From positions 1 to 31,112 of the IMG/VR virus record IMGVR_UViG_3300032323_000879: a stretch of 31,112 nucleotides of DNA, one strand, 5' to 3'. The notes under the pieces are model-generated. The model did no database searches and had not been told where the DNA came from. It saw only the letters and a list, made by a program, of their open reading frames with translations. Origin of the DNA: a virus. This document shows, piece after piece, positions 23,967-31,112 of the stretch. The translations under genes were made by a program, and so were the position numbers. Position 1 is the stretch's first letter; each line of letters begins with the position of its first letter.

Positions 23967-24960
23967 TGCATATGAGCGTTATGGTGATCCATATAAATTA
24001 GTTGAATTTAGAATGATGATATTGAATCATTGTTCTATGGATTGTCGTGGTTGTTTTTATAAAAGAACAGATAATAATTTTAATGATTTTTCTTCAGCCT
24101 ATAAGTTGGCTGAAGATTTAGTTAATAACGATTATAAACTTGAAACGTGTTATTTACTTCCAACTGACATTTTTGATAATCCAGACAATTATAAGTTATT
24201 AGATAACAAAGACTTTCAAAATACATTAAAGATGTTTTCATACGTTGGAATTGCATCAACAATAGAAACTGAGTTTGATCATAACTTTTTTGAACTTATT
24301 AATAATATTAGCGCAGAATTAAAAATTGAATTGCAAATTAATTTATTAATTGCAAAACTCTTTGACATAAATTATCAAATTATTTTAAAAAGTAGAATTA
24401 AAGCTATTAAAGAAAAATACGGAGATAGGATAGTTATTAACTTAGCAATTAATACGGGATTTTCATTAAGCAATAATGAAAAGGAAAAACTAAAGTCTTT
24501 AATTAGCTTTTTATCAGATGATGAAATAATAGAACTAAATTTTACTTTCTTATATAATAAAGAAATATCTTTAGATAAAAAGAAAAATATGTTAAAAGAA
24601 AGCATAAAAATCATTAATGAATTTGGTGATTTTTATGAATCAAATAATGAATTCAAAACAAAATATAATAATAGAACATTATTAAGAAAACCAGCTTTTT
24701 CCTTTGTTGGTAATCCAAATAGAATATATTTAAATCCTATTATACCATTTGACGAATATGTGTATATTGATGATGCAGCATTTTTAGTCGACGGGACAAC
24801 ATATGATGATTTTTTAAACACATATGGACAATTGCAAGATATAAATAGTACAATATTAGACAAGTGTAATAACTGTGATAATCTTAGTCATTGTCTTGGT
24901 AAAAGTTATTTTACAATTGCAAATAAATTCGATTTAAAATGTTTTATGGATATAAACTAA
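23959..24960 (+). CDS. divergent radical SAM protein, short C-terminal Cys set
   Basis: 333 residues. The radical SAM motif is C25-x3-C29-x2-C32 (HCSMDCRGCF). No GGEP-like motif is obvious. The C-terminus has C303-x2-C306-x5-C312-x15-C328, probably one auxiliary cluster, which is smaller than a full SPASM domain. The middle is Lys/Ile/Asn-rich. It is coupled to maturase A by an 8-base overlap and is immediately followed by the CHxS-tailed protein. The protein at 28900 shares the same Cys layout (x16 instead of x15), so the two form a distinct subfamily here. Exact chemistry unknown. Confidence 0.75.
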   Translation: MFNAYERYGDPYKLVEFRMMILNHCSMDCRGCFYKRTDNNFNDFSSAYKLAEDLVNNDYKLETCYLLPTDIFDNPDNYKLLDNKDFQNTLKMFSYVGIASTIETEFDHNFFELINNISAELKIELQINLLIAKLFDINYQIILKSRIKAIKEKYGDRIVINLAINTGFSLSNNEKEKLKSLISFLSDDEIIELNFTFLYNKEISLDKKKNMLKESIKIINEFGDFYESNNEFKTKYNNRTLLRKPAFSFVGNPNRIYLNPIIPFDEYVYIDDAAFLVDGTTYDDFLNTYGQLQDINSTILDKCNNCDNLSHCLGKSYFTIANKFDLKCFMDIN

Positions 24961-24970
24961 AGGGCTTTTT

Positions 24971-25600
24971 ATGGCTAGTGCTGGTAATTTAGTAACTAAA
25001 CAAACTATTATTAATGATTTTTTCGCTACTGTTATAGCACCAGCTCCAAGAGCAAATGCTTGGCACAAAGCTAACATTCCAACATTTAATTCTGCGTTCA
25101 GTGGTGCTTGGGGAACATTTGACCATAGGGTAACTGTTACTCCTTTTTCAATTATAGGTGCTACTACTCCGTCTGGAACTGTTGTAGATGTTTTAACGGA
25201 ATCGACGACTGGAATGTCTGCTCCTTCACAAGCTGATTTAAATACGATTAATATAACGGCAAGTAATATTGTTTCTGTATTAAGAAATTATGCGTATAAT
25301 ACTTCTCGTGTTAGATTAGTTCGCGCTGGAATATATTATAATAATACGACATATGGCGGAAGTGGAGTTTTTAATGAGCAAGTTAATTATGCGCATTTAA
25401 ATGATAATTACCTACGAACTGAACCGTTGAATGTCGCAGGTCCAGTAGTAAACCAAACTATCATTGCAACTCAACTTGATAATTTTTATAGCTCACTTAG
25501 ATCTGCAGCAAACACTGACACATATGGTGATATTTTAGATTTACGCATATGTCATCAATCATGTCACTATTCATGTCATAGTTCTAGAGGAAGAAGATAA
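24971..25600 (+). CDS. small structural-like protein with C-terminal CHxS repeats (putative modification substrate)
   Basis: 209 residues. The first 190 are Ala/Thr/Asn/Ser-rich and beta-like, resembling a phage structural or fibre-tip subunit, and contain no cysteine. All three cysteines lie in the C-terminal repeat CHQSCHYSCHSS (194-205), followed by a basic RGRR end. The repeats are [C-H-x-S] three times, so the tail also reads as three His-x-Ser units, like the targets of the bacterial His-Xaa-Ser (Hxs) radical SAM systems. It lies between two pairs of radical SAM genes. I infer that it is their protein substrate, with the tail as the modified core. A metal-binding tip is the alternative. 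AAGGG (24960-24964) precedes ATG 24971. Confidence 0.7.
   Translation: MASAGNLVTKQTIINDFFATVIAPAPRANAWHKANIPTFNSAFSGAWGTFDHRVTVTPFSIIGATTPSGTVVDVLTESTTGMSAPSQADLNTINITASNIVSVLRNYAYNTSRVRLVRAGIYYNNTTYGGSGVFNEQVNYAHLNDNYLRTEPLNVAGPVVNQTIIATQLDNFYSSLRSAANTDTYGDILDLRICHQSCHYSCHSSRGRR
25550..25585 (+). repeat. three tandem 12-bp repeats encoding CHxS
   Basis: Units at 25550-25561, 25562-25573 and 25574-25585 each encode Cys-His-x-Ser. The Cys codon is TGT in all three; His is CAT, CAC, CAT; the variable residues are Gln, Tyr, Ser. The mix of silent changes and kept residues suggests selection at the protein level. Confidence 0.85.
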
Positions 25601-26659
25601 ATGTTTCACCTATTTAATTCAGTCTATATAGACTTTGATTTTTGCTTTGAGCCAATGGGTAAGGATTTTATATTAGCATCTGATATTTTTGGTAGTATGC
25701 CAATGGTAACAGTGCAGAACAATGAGGCGTATAAATCTCAGCCTTCATTTGAAGATTTAATTAAAGAAAGTTTTTCTAATAACAAAGAACTCTTATGGAA
25801 AAACTTAATTAATAGATCTAAAAAAGTTGTTTTATATGTAAAACCTGAAAAATTATATGAACTACAAATTGAGTTTTTAAAAAGTGTGTTTGAATATGCT
25901 GAATGCAAAGATTTATATAAAATACATGTTTCATTTATTGAAAGCATAAGACTAAGATCGTATTATGAAGTTCGTGATAAAGATTCTCGTAAGCAAATAA
26001 TTTTAAACACAATTCACCCATTACAATATGCACAGTTTGAAGAAATTTATAATAACACGGAGATATCTAAGACGTTGCAAAGGGTAGATAAAACTGCTTT
26101 ATCTTTTGAATACTTATTAGCAGATTACTTATACAATTCTTCAACAAAATATAAACATGCACTATTATCTAAAATAGAAGTTATGACTTGGGATAATTGG
26201 TTAGATGAATTAGAACAATTGAAATATGAAATCATATTTGGTTCATTAAATTTGAATCGCATAGACCCAAATTTAAGTTTAGAGATCGGTAATATTGAAG
26301 AACAATTGTCAAATAGTGATACATTAAAATGGGCCGTTGATCGTAACTTTACACACAATAGAAAATATATAAAATCTACATACGATTATAAAACGTTTGA
26401 TCCACTATGGAAAGACATATATGAAATATACTCCGGTCAAGAAAAAATGGATGATTTGAACGAATTGATTAATACAAATCAATACGAAAAACTACTTTGG
26501 CGTGACATTGATAGGGGTTTTGGTTGCACATACACCGGTGAAATGTTTAAAACTAAATCTAACCACGTATTTGCAACGTATTGTTACACCGTAGTTAAAT
26601 CAGAAAATAAAGATGAATTAGCACCATTTAGATTAGATGATACAAGTAATCAAAGTTGA
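25601..26659 (+). CDS. unknown protein of the radical SAM block (352 aa)
   Basis: 352 residues starting directly at the base after the CHxS gene's stop. I recognise no domain. It has a FCFEP segment near the N-terminus, a helical middle rich in Lys/Glu/Leu (about 45-125), a HPLQYAQFEE stretch, and an aromatic C-terminal part (LLWRDIDRGFGCTYTGEMF, about 302-320). There is no cluster-type Cys motif and no membrane segment. It overlaps the next oxygenase gene by 23 bases. Its tight linkage suggests a leader-binding, scaffold or chaperone partner of the maturases, but that is position-based inference only. Confidence 0.65.
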   Translation: MFHLFNSVYIDFDFCFEPMGKDFILASDIFGSMPMVTVQNNEAYKSQPSFEDLIKESFSNNKELLWKNLINRSKKVVLYVKPEKLYELQIEFLKSVFEYAECKDLYKIHVSFIESIRLRSYYEVRDKDSRKQIILNTIHPLQYAQFEEIYNNTEISKTLQRVDKTALSFEYLLADYLYNSSTKYKHALLSKIEVMTWDNWLDELEQLKYEIIFGSLNLNRIDPNLSLEIGNIEEQLSNSDTLKWAVDRNFTHNRKYIKSTYDYKTFDPLWKDIYEIYSGQEKMDDLNELINTNQYEKLLWRDIDRGFGCTYTGEMFKTKSNHVFATYCYTVVKSENKDELAPFRLDDTSNQS

Positions 26660-27071
26660 GATACCAGAAACATTATTAAATTTAGTTGATAATTTTGATG
26701 ATGATGGTTTAAGAGATTTCCTCGGTGCATTTAATTACACCGAGGAATTTCAGTCTTGGGCTAGACGATATATTGTATTTGATAAATTAGTAAAAAATTG
26801 GATTAACTATACTAAGTACGATCTTGTAACTGATAATTCTTTCACATGGCATGACGATATACATAGAAAAGGATCTACTTTAGGTATATTATGGTTAGAT
26901 GGTTCTATTGGATATGGTGGTGATCTTTTAGTCATGGATGATAATTGCGAAATACATCGCATAATATTTGAACCAAACACACTAATTATTATGGAGAATA
27001 AATTCCCGCATAAGGTAGAACATTATTTTGGAAGTGAACCAAGAGTTGCGTTGAATTTTACACTAAAATGA
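26637..27071 (+). CDS. 2OG-Fe(II) oxygenase, prolyl 4-hydroxylase-like
   Basis: 144 residues. Predicted facial triad: H72 and D74 in FTWHDDIHR and H125 in KFPHKVEHYF; R136 (GSEPRVALNF) is the expected 2-oxoglutarate anchor. Strands LGILWLDGS and GGDLLVMDD fit the P4H fold. Such enzymes are common near fibre genes in marine T4-like phages and hydroxylate protein side chains or small molecules. It overlaps the next radical SAM gene by 4 bases, mirroring the oxygenase/SPASM order at 22430-22908, although the two oxygenases belong to different subfamilies. Confidence 0.75.
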   Translation: MIQVIKVEIPETLLNLVDNFDDDGLRDFLGAFNYTEEFQSWARRYIVFDKLVKNWINYTKYDLVTDNSFTWHDDIHRKGSTLGILWLDGSIGYGGDLLVMDDNCEIHRIIFEPNTLIIMENKFPHKVEHYFGSEPRVALNFTLK

Positions 27072-28192
27072 ATATATTTACAAATGAGTTTAATGTTATC
27101 TATGTAAGAGTAGTACAGGGATGTAATTTAAATTGCACACACTGCTTTACATTAGGTAATAAAGATCCATATATGCTTACTAATATGACATATATAAAAG
27201 ACTTTTTATCTTCTATAAAAGATAATGTCGATCCTCAAAAGGCTACATTTTATATTCATGGTGGTGAAACATTCCTTGCGCCATTTTCCCATTTATCAGA
27301 AGTTAATAATACGATTAGATCCATTTTTCCGGAAATGAAAATGGATATTATACCCCAAACAAATTTATTGTATAATATTGATGATGAGTTTATAAAATTT
27401 CTTAAAGATGAATACAGATCTACAGTTGGAGTATCTTGGGATGCAGACATTAGATTTGGATCAATTGCAATTAACAAGAAAACTGATCAAGAAAATTTGT
27501 TTTTTAATAACTTAAAAACTTTACTACAAAATGACATTAAAGTGCATATATCAATTACTGCACAAAAGCATTTATTGAATTACGACCCATTAGAAATTGT
27601 AAAAATGTTTGATGGAGTAGATTCTATTGATTTTGAATTATTAACTACTTTTGACGAGCAAACGCGCAATTTAAAACCTAATAACAAAAAGTGGGCTATT
27701 TGGTTAGAAAAGATTGTAGATTATTATCAACATAATAAAACTACGTGGTGTTTACCTCAAATTGATCTTTTTACAAAAACACTATTAACTGGTAACCTAT
27801 TTGATTGTAAGTGTAATTGTTGCGATAAAAGAACATTCACATTAAACCCAAATGGTACTGTAGGTTTATGTCCAGATAAAACGTATGTTGAACCATTTTC
27901 AAATACTGAAGAAATGAGAAATAACTGGGATACGTTCCAAGAAAAATCATTAGATGTTATGATGAAAAAGCTTATAGAAATGGATCAACATACTATGTGT
28001 TTTACATGCGAGCATTACGACATTTGTGGAGGTAATTGTGACGCTAGTCTTTTCGATGAAACTGACGAGTGTCCATTATCAAAAAGCGTTATAAGTAAAA
28101 TAAGAAATAATAAAGAAGTATTCATAAAACTTTATGAAGAAAAAGCAAAAGTGAATTTAACTGAATTAAGGACGAATTATGAAATACATTAA
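27068..28192 (+). CDS. radical SAM/SPASM protein maturase B
   Basis: 374 residues. The radical SAM motif is C19-x3-C23-x2-C26 (GCNLNCTHCF), with HGGET (64-68) in the GGEP position. The SPASM region (about 245-340) has Cys at 247, 249, 251, 252, 268, 311, 314, 320, 324 and 335, with FTLNPNGTVGLCP and CxxCx5CGGNC. It is clearly paralogous to maturase A: shared CNLNCxHCF, HGGExFL, SWDxxIRF, NxNGxxxxCP and YCGG/ICGG blocks. It overlaps both neighbours (4 bases upstream, 14 downstream). It probably modifies a protein or peptide; the second copy may act on another residue or another substrate. Confidence 0.88.
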   Translation: MNIFTNEFNVIYVRVVQGCNLNCTHCFTLGNKDPYMLTNMTYIKDFLSSIKDNVDPQKATFYIHGGETFLAPFSHLSEVNNTIRSIFPEMKMDIIPQTNLLYNIDDEFIKFLKDEYRSTVGVSWDADIRFGSIAINKKTDQENLFFNNLKTLLQNDIKVHISITAQKHLLNYDPLEIVKMFDGVDSIDFELLTTFDEQTRNLKPNNKKWAIWLEKIVDYYQHNKTTWCLPQIDLFTKTLLTGNLFDCKCNCCDKRTFTLNPNGTVGLCPDKTYVEPFSNTEEMRNNWDTFQEKSLDVMMKKLIEMDQHTMCFTCEHYDICGGNCDASLFDETDECPLSKSVISKIRNNKEVFIKLYEEKAKVNLTELRTNYEIH

Positions 28193-28898
28193 TGCTGTTG
28201 CTCCAATAGCAATTGATCAAATTAAAGAATATTTCAAAGATAAGAATACACTATTTGTTATTGACTATAACGAAAGCAAACTACAAGATAAAGTGTTTTT
28301 AACATATCTTTCAAATTTAGATATACCGTGCGACATTAATCTTGATACTACACCTAAAGAAAAAGTTTTTCAATTGTTAGCCTCGTATGTTGATATTAAA
28401 AACATTTGCAATATACCTTTATTGAACGTAATGATAGCGGAAATTATTTTAAAATCCGTTGGTGTAAATTCTAATATTATTTTTTCTAAAGAATATTTTA
28501 CTAATGAAGAAATTTACACATTCATTGAAAATAATAGAAATAATCTTGTTAAATGGATTGATTTTATCGATTCATCAATGGTATTTTTACTTTATAGTTA
28601 TAAAGATTTAAATGAAAAATTAAAGGTTGAAGAATCGTTCCCAATCGTAGATGATCATAACTATGTGGGTTTAAATGTAGTAAATTTATTTAAAATTCCT
28701 GGATTTTTAGAATTATATTTTTCATCTACAAAAGAAGTTAAAATGCTTTACTTTAAACAACAATTTGAAACATACATGTTTAAAGGTAAAGCGTTCTTAG
28801 AATACTACAATAATAATGTTAATGTATTTGTTCCATTATTAGCAAAATTAATTAGTAAAGAATTACCATTAGAACCACAATTCGATATTGAGAAATAA
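28179..28898 (+). CDS. unknown protein of the radical SAM block (239 aa)
   Basis: 239 residues; ATG 28179 is preceded by AAGGA (28168-28172). It is hydrophobic and Asn/Lys/Ile-rich, with cysteines at 53 and 78 that form no motif, and helical stretches such as NIPLLNVMIAEIILKSVG (about 79-96). No domain recognised. It lies between maturase B and the second short radical SAM gene with minimal spacing, so it is part of the same operon. It might be an accessory or substrate-binding subunit; there is no direct evidence. Confidence 0.65.
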   Translation: MKYINAVAPIAIDQIKEYFKDKNTLFVIDYNESKLQDKVFLTYLSNLDIPCDINLDTTPKEKVFQLLASYVDIKNICNIPLLNVMIAEIILKSVGVNSNIIFSKEYFTNEEIYTFIENNRNNLVKWIDFIDSSMVFLLYSYKDLNEKLKVEESFPIVDDHNYVGLNVVNLFKIPGFLELYFSSTKEVKMLYFKQQFETYMFKGKAFLEYYNNNVNVFVPLLAKLISKELPLEPQFDIEK

Positions 28899-28899
28899 T

Positions 28900-30003
28900 A
28901 TGGATGCATATTTAGCTTCTGGAAGTTTAAACGAATCTAATACGTTTTATTTTAATTTAAACTTTGAATTATTAAATGGTTGTCAATTTAACTGTAAAGG
29001 TTGTCACGTCAATAAAAATGGTTCTATGCCAATTGACGATACTAGTTATGCGCAGTTACAAAAGATAATGAATTCGTTTACTCCAGAAAATTCATATAAA
29101 CCATTCATTGCGTTCATAGCTCCTACAGATTTCTTATCTGCAAATAATACATATTCAGTTTTAACTGATAAGCGTGTCATTGAAATTTTAAATAAGTTTA
29201 AAAGAATTTCATTTCAAACCACATATTTGGACATGTCTAAAGCTAGTTTAGTAGCTGACGTATTAAAAGATCATTACTCTAATATGGAGTTAGAAATTAA
29301 CGTAATTATTGAACCGGATAAAATCGAAAATCAAAAATATCTTAGCGTTCTTAAGAAACACCAAGATGAAATGATTGAGTTATTAAAATGGCCTACGAAA
29401 GTAAGATCATTTGGTATTATGAATGTATACGACTACGATAACACCAAATTAGCTCATATATTAAAAGATTATGATTACTTACATCAAAAAGTAAAACACT
29501 TATTCGAAACTACAATTGATTTTAATTTTTCACTAGGTAGAAAAGATCAAAGTTTAACTAAAGAAGAGTTTGAAGATGCAACGAAGAGAATTAAAAACAT
29601 GTTTAATAGTTCTCTAATATCTACTGAAAAAAGTGGTTATTTAAGATTTTCATTTGGTCGATTAAACGACTCATTGGTTGAACGCCAATACAACTGGAAA
29701 AATGGAGAGTTTTATTATTCTCCTCTTTTATATGAAAGATACGTATCATTTGTTGATGAACTTAAAATGCCTATTAATGACTACACTGCAAAAGAGTTTG
29801 AAGAGTTTGAACAGGATGTGCAATTACAACAATATCTCAACGTTTCAGACAAAACCGAATGTGAAGATTGCGCAATGTTAGGTTCATGCGTTGATCGTGG
29901 AATTTTACATTTAATGGATATTCACGGAATAAAAGATTGTTTAGTCGCTAAAGAAGCAATGAGCGTAGTTAACGTTATGGGTACACTCCCATATAATGAC
30001 TAA
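28900..30003 (+). CDS. second divergent radical SAM protein, short C-terminal Cys set
   Basis: 367 residues from ATG 28900, two bases after the previous stop; an in-frame TTG at 28888 lies within the preceding gene and is less likely. Radical SAM motif C28-x3-C32-x2-C35 (GCQFNCKGCH). The C-terminus has C321-x2-C324-x5-C330-x16-C347, the same unusual arrangement as the protein at 23959. A GGEP motif is not evident; IAPTDFL occupies the matching region, as LLPTDIF does in the paralogue. It is probably a radical SAM enzyme working with maturase B. It overlaps the next gene by 8 bases. Confidence 0.78.
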   Translation: MDAYLASGSLNESNTFYFNLNFELLNGCQFNCKGCHVNKNGSMPIDDTSYAQLQKIMNSFTPENSYKPFIAFIAPTDFLSANNTYSVLTDKRVIEILNKFKRISFQTTYLDMSKASLVADVLKDHYSNMELEINVIIEPDKIENQKYLSVLKKHQDEMIELLKWPTKVRSFGIMNVYDYDNTKLAHILKDYDYLHQKVKHLFETTIDFNFSLGRKDQSLTKEEFEDATKRIKNMFNSSLISTEKSGYLRFSFGRLNDSLVERQYNWKNGEFYYSPLLYERYVSFVDELKMPINDYTAKEFEEFEQDVQLQQYLNVSDKTECEDCAMLGSCVDRGILHLMDIHGIKDCLVAKEAMSVVNVMGTLPYND

Positions 30004-30694
30004 CTTAATTGATTTAGCGTATATTGACGATCTCGAGTATGCTAAAATTATATTATCATCTGGAGATTATTTTCCTGGATTCTATAGGTTTACTATGGGA
30101 ACTAGGAAATATGATCAAGGGCAAATGACAATTAGTGGTTTATTAAAGGCATATTTTAATCAACCATTAACGTATGGTGAATTGATGAACTATCCTTGCA
30201 AGCGATTAGAAGAACTTGATGATCGTTTAAAAGGTAGATCTGATTTAGCAGTTTATGAGTTACTTGATGAGAAGTATAAATCTTGGATGCTTCATGCAAA
30301 TGAATACGATTTAGTTTTATTAGAAAAACATAATCTAAAAGATTTAGAAGTTGATACAACGTATTTCTTTATGGGCGCACTAATACGGTTTACAAAAGAT
30401 TCAATTTTACTTGGTTATGATGATTATAGAAAAACTACAATTGAAACTATTAATGCCCCTTTTACATTTGTAAAAGATTATGTTTCAAAGATCTATAGTA
30501 ACTTTAGCGATTTGTTTATTCCAGCAGAAGTTATTGGAACTATTATAATTGATGAGTTAGTTACAATAGATATTGATATTAAAAAACTTTTAACCACAGA
30601 TAATAGTAACGTAGTATTTGGTTCTAATCGAGATGCATCAAAAAATCTTTCAATGCGTTGGGCTAAAGATATTTGTTTTTCGGAAATAGAATAA
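29996..30694 (+). CDS. unknown protein of the radical SAM block (232 aa)
   Basis: 232 residues beginning MTNLIDLAYIDD. It overlaps the upstream radical SAM gene by 8 bases and the downstream start by one base (ATAATGA). The N-terminal half contains FYRFTMGTRKYDQGQMTISG; the middle is helical and Glu/Leu/Asp-rich (about 50-115). There are only two cysteines and no motif. I recognise no family. Operon position is the only clue to function. Confidence 0.65.
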   Translation: MTNLIDLAYIDDLEYAKIILSSGDYFPGFYRFTMGTRKYDQGQMTISGLLKAYFNQPLTYGELMNYPCKRLEELDDRLKGRSDLAVYELLDEKYKSWMLHANEYDLVLLEKHNLKDLEVDTTYFFMGALIRFTKDSILLGYDDYRKTTIETINAPFTFVKDYVSKIYSNFSDLFIPAEVIGTIIIDELVTIDIDIKKLLTTDNSNVVFGSNRDASKNLSMRWAKDICFSEIE

Positions 30695-31089
30695 TGAATG
30701 ATTTTATTCGTAATGATAGTCATATAACTTCTTGCACTATAACTAATGTTAAATCTAATGGTGATGCAACTATTGAGTTTGCGCACTTTAAAGAAGCAAG
30801 ATATGATGTATCTTATATTGTCATTTATGAATATGAACATGAGTATTATTATCCTATGGTCTTAGAATATAGACTAATAGATAATAATATATTGTATTTA
30901 ACTGAAGAGTTAAATATAAAAACTGCTAGTGAGTTATTTAGAGTACTAAGTTCTTCTATGGAAAAGGAAGAGAAATGGACTAATGAATTTAAATTAGCGT
31001 TAGTACATTTAAAGAATAAACCTAAAAGATGTTTTAAACTTAATAATTTTATAGTTAATAATGTAGACACCACACACGTGTATGAGTGA
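30694..31089 (+). CDS. unknown small protein (131 aa)
   Basis: 131 residues from ATG 30694, whose first base is the last base of the preceding TAA; an in-frame TTG at 30673 would extend it into the upstream gene and is less likely. The N-terminal half is Tyr- and beta-rich (YDVSYIVIYEYEHEYYYPMV, about 38-57); the C-terminal half is helical and basic (KLALVHLKNKPKRC). No known domain. It continues the tightly packed block. Confidence 0.6.
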   Translation: MNDFIRNDSHITSCTITNVKSNGDATIEFAHFKEARYDVSYIVIYEYEHEYYYPMVLEYRLIDNNILYLTEELNIKTASELFRVLSSSMEKEEKWTNEFKLALVHLKNKPKRCFKLNNFIVNNVDTTHVYE

Positions 31090-31112
31090 ATTCCTAAGAC
31101 ATGTTCTAAAAG
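31082..31112 (+). CDS. start of a further gene (partial)
   Basis: ATG 31082 opens a frame (MSEFLRHVLK) that runs to the window edge and overlaps the previous stop (TGA 31087-31089) by 8 bases. The same overlap length occurs at two other junctions in this block, so it is plausibly the next gene of the operon. It is too short to identify. Confidence 0.4.
   Translation, partial: MSEFLRHVLK

Noticed and set aside
24951-24958. TATAAACT as a late promoter for the CHxS-tailed gene
   Set aside because: It matches only 6 of 8 bases of TATAAATA and lies in the last codons of an AT-rich gene. The evidence is too weak to list as a promoter.
25550-25585. c-type haem binding by the CHxSCH tail
   Set aside because: The spacing is CxxxCH, not the canonical CxxCH, and the protein has no signal peptide. 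Metal binding at a fibre tip (as with HxH motifs in T4-like fibres and P2-like spikes) remains possible as an alternative to covalent modification.
28888-28899. Upstream TTG start for the second short radical SAM protein
   Set aside because: The TTG is inside the preceding gene. ATG 28900, two bases after the stop, fits the spacing used throughout the block.
1-31112. CRISPR arrays, tRNA or rRNA genes, insertion sequences, integrase or attachment sites
   Set aside because: I found no regularly spaced direct repeats, cloverleaf-like sequence, transposase or integrase frame, or target-site duplication. The window is densely packed phage coding sequence.

Overview
This window is a stretch of an AT-rich, T4-like contractile-tailed phage (myovirus) genome, or a metagenomic contig from one. 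The tail genes match T4 gp4, gp26, gp48, gp53, gp27, gp5, gp25, gp6 and gp8. They occur with cyanophage/pelagiphage-style features: a 1769-residue DUF4815-type protein after gp8, a 67-residue linker gene and TATAAATA-like late promoters. The low GC and a holin resembling the GTA 3-TM family would suit a marine, perhaps alphaproteobacterial, host, but nothing here identifies the host.

Layout. (1) 1-1166, plus strand: a run of very small unknown genes behind a sigma70-like promoter, mostly joined by ATGA start/stop overlaps; three encode single-span membrane peptides of 23-45 residues. (2) 1171-5827, minus strand: a tail/head assembly operon read from gp4 (head completion), through a conserved protein and a gp54-like tube-fold protein, to a gp26-like zinc protein with a canonical -1 slippery site and a 63-codon extension, then a holin and the tape measure. 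It ends at a hairpin plus T-tract at about 1097-1126. (3) 5870-21141, plus strand, behind a T4-type late promoter: baseplate genes gp48, gp53, gp27, gp5 (without its lysozyme domain), a separate GH19 muralytic protein, gp25, gp6, a gp7-position protein, gp8 and the DUF4815 protein. (4) 21150-22428: the 67-residue linker gene, which carries a long RNA stem, and a tail-fibre-like protein.

(5) 22430-31112, plus strand: a dense accessory block that is the most unusual part of the window. It encodes four radical SAM proteins (two SPASM-type and two with a shorter C-terminal Cys set), two predicted Fe(II) oxygenases (one JmjC/cupin-like, one prolyl-hydroxylase-like), four unrecognised proteins and one small protein. 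That small protein's only cysteines lie in a C-terminal CHxS-CHxS-CHxS tail followed by a basic end. The block follows the fibre gene directly, with tiny gaps or overlaps. My reading, which is inference, is a phage-borne protein-maturation pathway of RiPP type: radical SAM enzymes and hydroxylases modify the Cys/His/Ser tail of a virion, probably fibre or tip, protein. The block looks like two partly parallel cassettes (oxygenase, SPASM radical SAM, short radical SAM) and may continue past the right edge.
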